Assembly (NCBI GenBank): GCA_039587535.1
Contig: JBDHIF010000007.1
Span: 1-64,000, forward strand
DNA length: 64,000 bases
DNA from: JAWLHJ01 sp039587535
GTDB lineage: Bacteria; Gemmatimonadota; Gemmatimonadetes; Longimicrobiales; Gaopeijiaceae
Direction of reading: 5' to 3'
The notes under the pieces were generated by a model that saw only the letters and a program-made list of their open reading frames with translations, searched no databases and was not told the DNA's origin. Position 1 is the stretch's first letter. Each line of letters begins with the position of its first letter. A program made the position numbers and the translations under genes. Shown here in pieces: positions 59,626-64,000 of the stretch.

Positions 59626-60906
59626 CTAAGAGTGCGGGGACTTGTCCAGTCGTCTGCTACCACCGGAGGGCGCTTCGTGTTGCAGCCTCCGCATGGCGAG
59701 GATACCTACGGCGGGGCCCAGGGCCAGCACGGCGAAGGCAGGGCCCCACCCCAAACGCTCCGCGAGCGCGCTACAAAGCTGAATCGACACGCCCGTGAGC
59801 GCAAAGCCGGCCATGGTCTGCAGCATCAGGGCCGTACCCACGGAATCGGCAGGTGCGCGTTCGGTCACCACCGCGCTGAACTGGGCCGAGTCCGCAACGA
59901 TGGTGGTGCCCCACAGGAGGGTGAGTAGCAGAATCGGCCATGTGGCCCCTCCTCCCAACCATCCCACGGACAGGGCACACAGGCCGGATGCTGCCATGGA
60001 TAGGATGGTGACGCGGGGGCGGCCTACGCGGTCCGCCCAATGGCCGGCCGCGACCGCGCCGAGGCCCCCCGCGCCGATGACCGCGAAAGTCCACACGGCC
60101 GCGACAGCCTCGGCGTTGCTCACGCCCTGGCTGGTGAAGTGATCCAGGAAGAAGAGTCCGATGAGGGACCACATGGCGTAGAGCTCCCACATGTGCCCGA
60201 GGTACCCGCCGGTGGCGAGCATGGTCGGACGATGGCGAAGGATCCGGCCTACTCTCCGCCACTCGAAGGGACGCCGTTCGAACTGGAACGGACCGTCGCG
60301 ATAACCCACTGCGACCAGGCAGGCGGCCACCGTTCCGGCCAGCGACGCACCGGCGATGACCGTGAACGCATCCGGTCCCCCGAAGGCCTTCATGAGGTAC
60401 GGCATCGCCTTGCCGATGGTGAGCGCGCCCACGACCCCCCCGATGGCGAGGCCGCGGGACGCTCGGAACCACGTCGAGACCATCTTCATGCTGGGAGGAT
60501 AGACGCCCGCCAAGAAGAACCCGGTGAGGAACCGGGCAGCGAGGGCCGCTCCGTACCCCCCTGCCACGAGCAGCAGGGCGTTTGCGCCCGCGGCCAACGC
60601 TGCGGACAGAGCGAAGTAGCCGCGGGACGGCAGGATGTCCGCCAAGTTCAAGAGGGCAGCTACCGCCGTTCCGGCCACGAAGCCCACCTGCACGATCGAC
60701 GTGAGCCATCCGACCTCGCTCGCGGAGAGGCTCCAGCGAGCCCGGAACTCAGGGGCTAGCGCCGTGGCGGTGAGCCAAGCGGAAAGGGACAGCAGAACCG
60801 CAACGGACACCAGCGCCAGTTGGCCCCAGCGTGCCGGGTCCTCGCCGTCAGCCGTCGGGGCTTCGGGCATCGGAGTCGGCGTCATCTCGGATCCCCGGGA
60901 CGTCAC
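59626..60906 (-). CDS. Major facilitator superfamily transporter
   Basis: A 426-residue protein with 12 predicted helices. Loop 2-3 motif GWLTSIVQVGFVAGTAVAALL, loop region ADILPSRGYFALSAALAAGANA, and the second-half loop GHWADRVGRPRVTIL fit MFS carriers of the CynX/NimT or YbfB type. Substrate unknown. GTG 60906 overlaps the stop of the M55 peptidase gene as GTGA; ATG 60885 with GGGGA upstream is an alternative. Coupling to the peptidase suggests that it may handle a peptide or amino-acid product, which is inference. Confidence 0.85.
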   Translation of the reverse strand: MTSRGSEMTPTPMPEAPTADGEDPARWGQLALVSVAVLLSLSAWLTATALAPEFRARWSLSASEVGWLTSIVQVGFVAGTAVAALLNLADILPSRGYFALSAALAAGANALLLVAGGYGAALAARFLTGFFLAGVYPPSMKMVSTWFRASRGLAIGGVVGALTIGKAMPYLMKAFGGPDAFTVIAGASLAGTVAACLVAVGYRDGPFQFERRPFEWRRVGRILRHRPTMLATGGYLGHMWELYAMWSLIGLFFLDHFTSQGVSNAEAVAAVWTFAVIGAGGLGAVAAGHWADRVGRPRVTILSMAASGLCALSVGWLGGGATWPILLLTLLWGTTIVADSAQFSAVVTERAPADSVGTALMLQTMAGFALTGVSIQLCSALAERLGWGPAFAVLALGPAVGILAMRRLQHEAPSGGSRRLDKSPHS

Positions 60907-61802
60907 GGAGACACGAAGCGGTACATGAGGCGGATGAGCCGATACGCTTCGTCAGCGTCACGGGCATCGTACGCAACGGTGAAACCATCCTCCTTCTCCA
61001 TTCCCGGGATGGACTGCAGGACGTCAACGTGTGTGGTGCTGGCAAAGCGCATGCGCACCCGCACGGAGCTCCCGACCTCGAACGGCGTGTAGGCACCCCG
61101 TGACAGGCCGGCCAGCGCTCGGTCGACGCCGTCCTCGAGCAGCGCGTGCACCCGTTCGGGGTGAACCAGCCGGGCCGAAGCGGGGGTCTCCGCCACCTTG
61201 GTCGTGACCATCTCGGCGTCCACGAGGGATTCCATCTCACGCACGGCTGCGGCGTCACCGGCCACAAGAATCACCGGCACCCCCACGCTTCCCGCGAAGG
61301 CGGCGTTCATCCCCCCCTCCCCTACCTCGACGCCGTTGAGCCAAAGACCCTTCACGGACCCCGATCCGGTGTGGGCGAGGAACCCGTCCGGATCGCCGGC
61401 TCGGGCGTGATATCCCAGGAAGATCGCGGCGTCGAAATCCTCGTTCAGTCCCTGCACCATACCCAGCGGCTTGATCGAACCTTGGATGTAGCTCACCCTC
61501 TCATCCAGCTCGGTATGAAGAACGTTCTGGTGATCCCCGTGGGAATCGTTCACGAGGATGAACGCGTCGGGGTGCTGGGCGTAGACCGCGTCGGTGACCG
61601 CGTTGACCTCCGCAGTGACGAGTTGCCGACCCGTGGCGTAGTCCTTACCGCTGGACGAAGTCATGGCCGACGTTCCGATGCCGCCGATACCCTCCATATC
61701 CACGGAGATGAAGACCCGGAGAGGCGCGTCCTGGGCGTATCCCGGCGCGGCGACTTGGAGCAGGGCGAAGACGAGCGCGAGGCCGATGCGAGCGATGTTC
61801 AT
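60903..61802 (-). CDS. Exported M55-family (DppA-like) D-aminopeptidase
   Basis: A 299-residue zinc peptidase with a signal peptide ending near GYAQDAP. Metal ligands of the family are all visible: Asp35 and Glu37 (SVDMEGIGG), His88 (NDSHGDHQN), His132 (LGYHARAG) and Glu162 (VEVGEGGMN). M55 enzymes such as DppA release D-alanine from D-Ala peptides; here export places it outside the cytoplasm, consistent with cell-wall-peptide scavenging. ATG 61802 is chosen since the signal peptide begins there. The MFS gene follows with a GTGA overlap. Confidence 0.88.
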   Translation of the reverse strand: MNIARIGLALVFALLQVAAPGYAQDAPLRVFISVDMEGIGGIGTSAMTSSSGKDYATGRQLVTAEVNAVTDAVYAQHPDAFILVNDSHGDHQNVLHTELDERVSYIQGSIKPLGMVQGLNEDFDAAIFLGYHARAGDPDGFLAHTGSGSVKGLWLNGVEVGEGGMNAAFAGSVGVPVILVAGDAAAVREMESLVDAEMVTTKVAETPASARLVHPERVHALLEDGVDRALAGLSRGAYTPFEVGSSVRVRMRFASTTHVDVLQSIPGMEKEDGFTVAYDARDADEAYRLIRLMYRFVSP

Positions 61803-61962
61803 GATGACCGATCCGGTGGGGATGAAGGGTGCATGGTACGCTTGGGCAGGGAATACGGCCACGGCACATGCGACCGGTTGCCCCTGATGAGGTCCTGAGG
61901 CATCGTTGCGTCCCCGCCGCGTCGGCCGAAGCGCCGGCGTCCAACATCGACCATCGCATATC

Positions 61963-63141
61963 ATGACTCAGCCATTCGACCGATCCGCCCGCCGCACGCT
62001 AGTCCTCGGTGAATCCGTGATCCGAGATATGAACGACGAGGCGGACCGCCGCGGTGCCATCAATCTGGCGCAGGGCATGCCCGACTTCCCTGCGCCGGAT
62101 GTTCTCAAAGAGGCGGCTTGCGAAGCCATTCGCGGCGACATCAATCAGTACGCCATCACCAGCGGGGCCCCGGCATTGCGGGAGGCCGTCGCGGAGAAGT
62201 ACCGCGACTGGTACGGGCTGGAATACGATCCCGAGACGGAAGTCACCATCACCTGCGGCGCCACGGAAGCCATGGCGTGCGTGGCGTTGGGCCTGTTCGA
62301 CCCCGGGGACGAGATCATCGTGTTCGAGCCCTTCTACGAGAACTACGGCCCGGACAGCCGGCTTGCGGAGGCCAAGCCCGTCTTCCTCCGCCTCGATCCC
62401 CCAACCTACGATCTCGATGGAGACCGGCTCAGGGCGCTCATCACGCCGAAGACTCGGGCCATCGTGGTGAACACACCGAACAACCCAACCGGACGCGTGT
62501 TCGGACGCGAGGATCTCCAGCTCATCGCGGACGTCTGCCTCGATCACGACCTGATCGCGATCACCGACGAGATCTACGAGCACATCGTATACGAGGGAGA
62601 TCACGTTCCGTTGGCCACACTCCCGGGCATGGCGGAGCGGACCGTCATCCTCAGCGGGATGTCCAAGACCTACAGCGTCACAGGGTGGCGTATCGGGACC
62701 GTGATGGCGCCCGCCAAGCTCACGGAAGGCATCTCGAAGATCCACGACTTCATGACCGTGGGGACAGCCGCGCCCCTGCAGGAAGCCTGCGCTGTCGGCA
62801 TCCGGGCCCTGCGCCCCGACTATTACACGAGCATGATCGAGGAGTATCGAGCGCGCCGCGACGTTACGATCGCCGGCCTCCGTGACGCCGGCTTCCAATG
62901 CGCCACGCCGCAGGGCGCCTACTACGTCATGGCGGATTTCAGCGCCATCAGCAGCGACGACGACTTCACGTTCGCCCGGCGGTTGATCAACGAGGCCGGA
63001 GTCGGAACCGTGCCCGGGTCCAGCTTCTACCATTCGGAGGGCGCCGGCACGACCCTGGTCCGGTTCGTATTCTGCAAACGCGAAGCGACGCTCAGAGAAG
63101 CCGCTGACCGCCTACGCGCCTTCGCCGAGGCGGCCGGGTGA
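61963..63141 (+). CDS. Class I/II PLP-dependent aminotransferase
   Basis: A 392-residue fold-type I aminotransferase. It has NLAQGMPDFPAPDVLKEAA, QYAITSGAPALREAVAEKY, TCGATEAMACVALGLFDPGDE, VVNTPNNPTGRVF, the PLP Lys235 in SGMSKTYSVTGWRIG and the carboxylate Arg in VRFVFCKRE. The nearest well-known groups are methionine/kynurenine-type aminotransferases (YbdL, KAT). ATG 61963 is well placed before the family start. Divergent from the M55 gene. Confidence 0.88.
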   Translation: MTQPFDRSARRTLVLGESVIRDMNDEADRRGAINLAQGMPDFPAPDVLKEAACEAIRGDINQYAITSGAPALREAVAEKYRDWYGLEYDPETEVTITCGATEAMACVALGLFDPGDEIIVFEPFYENYGPDSRLAEAKPVFLRLDPPTYDLDGDRLRALITPKTRAIVVNTPNNPTGRVFGREDLQLIADVCLDHDLIAITDEIYEHIVYEGDHVPLATLPGMAERTVILSGMSKTYSVTGWRIGTVMAPAKLTEGISKIHDFMTVGTAAPLQEACAVGIRALRPDYYTSMIEEYRARRDVTIAGLRDAGFQCATPQGAYYVMADFSAISSDDDFTFARRLINEAGVGTVPGSSFYHSEGAGTTLVRFVFCKREATLREAADRLRAFAEAAG

Positions 63142-63151
63142 GGAACACCCC

Positions 63152-63556
63152 ATGATGCTGCAGGGGCAAGCCGTTCTCTTCGGATTCGACGCCACAGTCG
63201 TCGGGGTCGACGTGGTCGCTCGAAGCAGGCGCTGGCGCTTGGTCGGCGCTCTGCAGGCCCTTGGGGCGTCACTTCTGCTCGCTCCCGTGGCGGCAGTGAT
63301 CCCGCCCCACGCGCCCTGGGCCATCGGAGCACTGGCCGCCGGGGGCTACTTCGCCAGGCGCCGCTGGGTGGAAACCCACACCCTGGTCGGTGTCGACGGC
63401 GCCTGTCCGAAGTGCGGCGCCGCCTTCAAGACGAGGAAGGCTCAACTGCGCCGTCCCCACCCTTTGGACTGCGACGGGTGCCATCACACCAGCCAGCTTC
63501 GGATTCCCGAGGAAGCCCTGCCGGTGGAGGGTGCAGCCCACGAGCGGGCGGCTTAG
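63152..63556 (+). CDS. Small membrane protein with zinc-ribbon cysteines, function unknown
   Basis: A 134-residue protein not recognised from any named family. Two hydrophobic segments (about residues 32-50 and 52-68) form a membrane hairpin, followed by a basic patch YFARRRW and a zinc-ribbon-like C-terminal domain with CPKCGAAF and LDCDGC. GAGGAA lies 6 nt before ATG 63152. It follows the aminotransferase by 10 nt and could be co-transcribed. Its stop codon overlaps that of the convergent permease gene. Confidence 0.65.
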   Translation: MMLQGQAVLFGFDATVVGVDVVARSRRWRLVGALQALGASLLLAPVAAVIPPHAPWAIGALAAGGYFARRRWVETHTLVGVDGACPKCGAAFKTRKAQLRRPHPLDCDGCHHTSQLRIPEEALPVEGAAHERAA

Positions 63557-64000
63557 GCCTCTTCCGACGCCTCTCTCAGCGCAGGTAGCGGAGGACGGTC
63601 CAGCAGATCCCGGCTCCCAGCGAGTCCGATCGTAACGGTGAGGACCGTGACGACGCCCCAGACGGTCGCCAGAGTCCCCCACGCGGGCACGTACGGCACT
63701 TCGAAGACCGCCGGGAGGAGCACGGCGGCGGCGAGTCCGCCGAGGGTGATTCCCGCCAGTGTGGCCAGCGTGCCCAGGGTCGCGTACTCGGCGATCAGGA
63801 CGGTCCGAACCTGTCGTCGCCGGGCACCGAGGGTCCTCAGCAGGGCGCCCTCGCGTTTCCGCTGCGCCCGCGAAGTCGCCAGCGTCGCGATCAGGACGAC
63901 GACGCCCGCCACCGCGGCGAACCCACCGAGGAACGCGAGCGCCCTGCGCACGAGGTCCAAGACCGACTCGATGGCCTCCTGGACCCGGGAAACGTCTAGA
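63553..64000 (-). CDS. ABC transporter permease, FtsX-like (partial, runs off the window)
   Basis: The C-terminal part of an FtsX/MacB-type permease, with the frame open to the window end. Three membrane helices are seen: ALAFLGGFAAVAGVVVLIATL, the LGTLATLAGITLGGLAAAVL segment and LATVWGVVTVLTVTIGLAG. The cytoplasmic connector TSRAQRKREGALLRTLGARRRQVRTVL (quoted in part) with RKREGALLRTLGA is the family hallmark. Such permeases act with an ATPase in lipoprotein export or efflux; its partner is outside the window. Confidence 0.85.
   Translation of the reverse strand, partial: LDVSRVQEAIESVLDLVRRALAFLGGFAAVAGVVVLIATLATSRAQRKREGALLRTLGARRRQVRTVLIAEYATLGTLATLAGITLGGLAAAVLLPAVFEVPYVPAWGTLATVWGVVTVLTVTIGLAGSRDLLDRPPLPALREASEEA

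Overview
The window is dense, high-GC bacterial chromosome with about 64 protein genes, mostly in long co-directional runs whose neighbours overlap by 4-10 nt. Complete KDO and Lpt genes indicate a diderm (LPS-bearing) cell. A 14-gene respiratory complex I operon, sigma-54, SucCD, an UPF0182 membrane protein, an oversized OstA protein and promoter-like boxes reading TTGAC-N17/18-TA[G/C]CTT suggest a Gemmatimonadota-like or related FCB-group organism. The assignment is inference from gene content and cannot be proved from this window. I see no rRNA, tRNA, CRISPR array, insertion sequence or prophage.

Layout. (1) 1-1081: a membrane-anchored TPR protein and a convergent gap holding an AT-rich palindrome. 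(2) 1082-10383, minus strand: RlpA, a CYTH protein, a methyltransferase and a surface-glycan cluster (two GT2 enzymes, an UPF0104 flippase-like protein, YfhO, a GT4 enzyme, WecB). (3) 10376-19518, minus strand: rpoN, lptB, ostA/lptA, lptC, kdsD, kdsC, kdsA, pyrG, kdsB. Transcribed from kdsB, this run makes KDO, supplies CTP to activate it and builds the LPS export bridge. (4) 19683-22068: trpG and nadE. 22231-23844: a CtpA-type protease. (5) 23943-35171, minus strand: sucC, sucD, a CBS protein, ndk, the classic yceD-rpmF-plsX-fabHDG-acpP-fabF cluster, then ispF, dedA and xerD. (6) 35250-54048, minus strand: nuoA to nuoN, a phosphomannomutase/phosphoglucomutase and UPF0182. (7) 54278-64000: dcd, egtD, a two-gene osmoprotectant ABC importer, copC/copD, an MFS transporter, an M55 peptidase, an aminotransferase, a zinc-ribbon membrane protein and a partial FtsX-type permease.

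Most notable observations. nuoL is frameshifted by a perfect 41-bp tandem duplication, and the premature stop forms a TGATG reinitiation junction. The nuo promoter carries a Rex-like (or CRP-like) inverted repeat. A recurring TASCTT -10 box sits in front of most transcription units. Two membrane genes (UPF0104, copD) seem to lack any standard start codon before a clear first membrane helix, and in both the only candidate codon overlaps the upstream stop codon (CTGA, ATAG). The KDO promoter has a seven-C run in its spacer. No single locus stands out as a wholly new defence or biosynthetic system.
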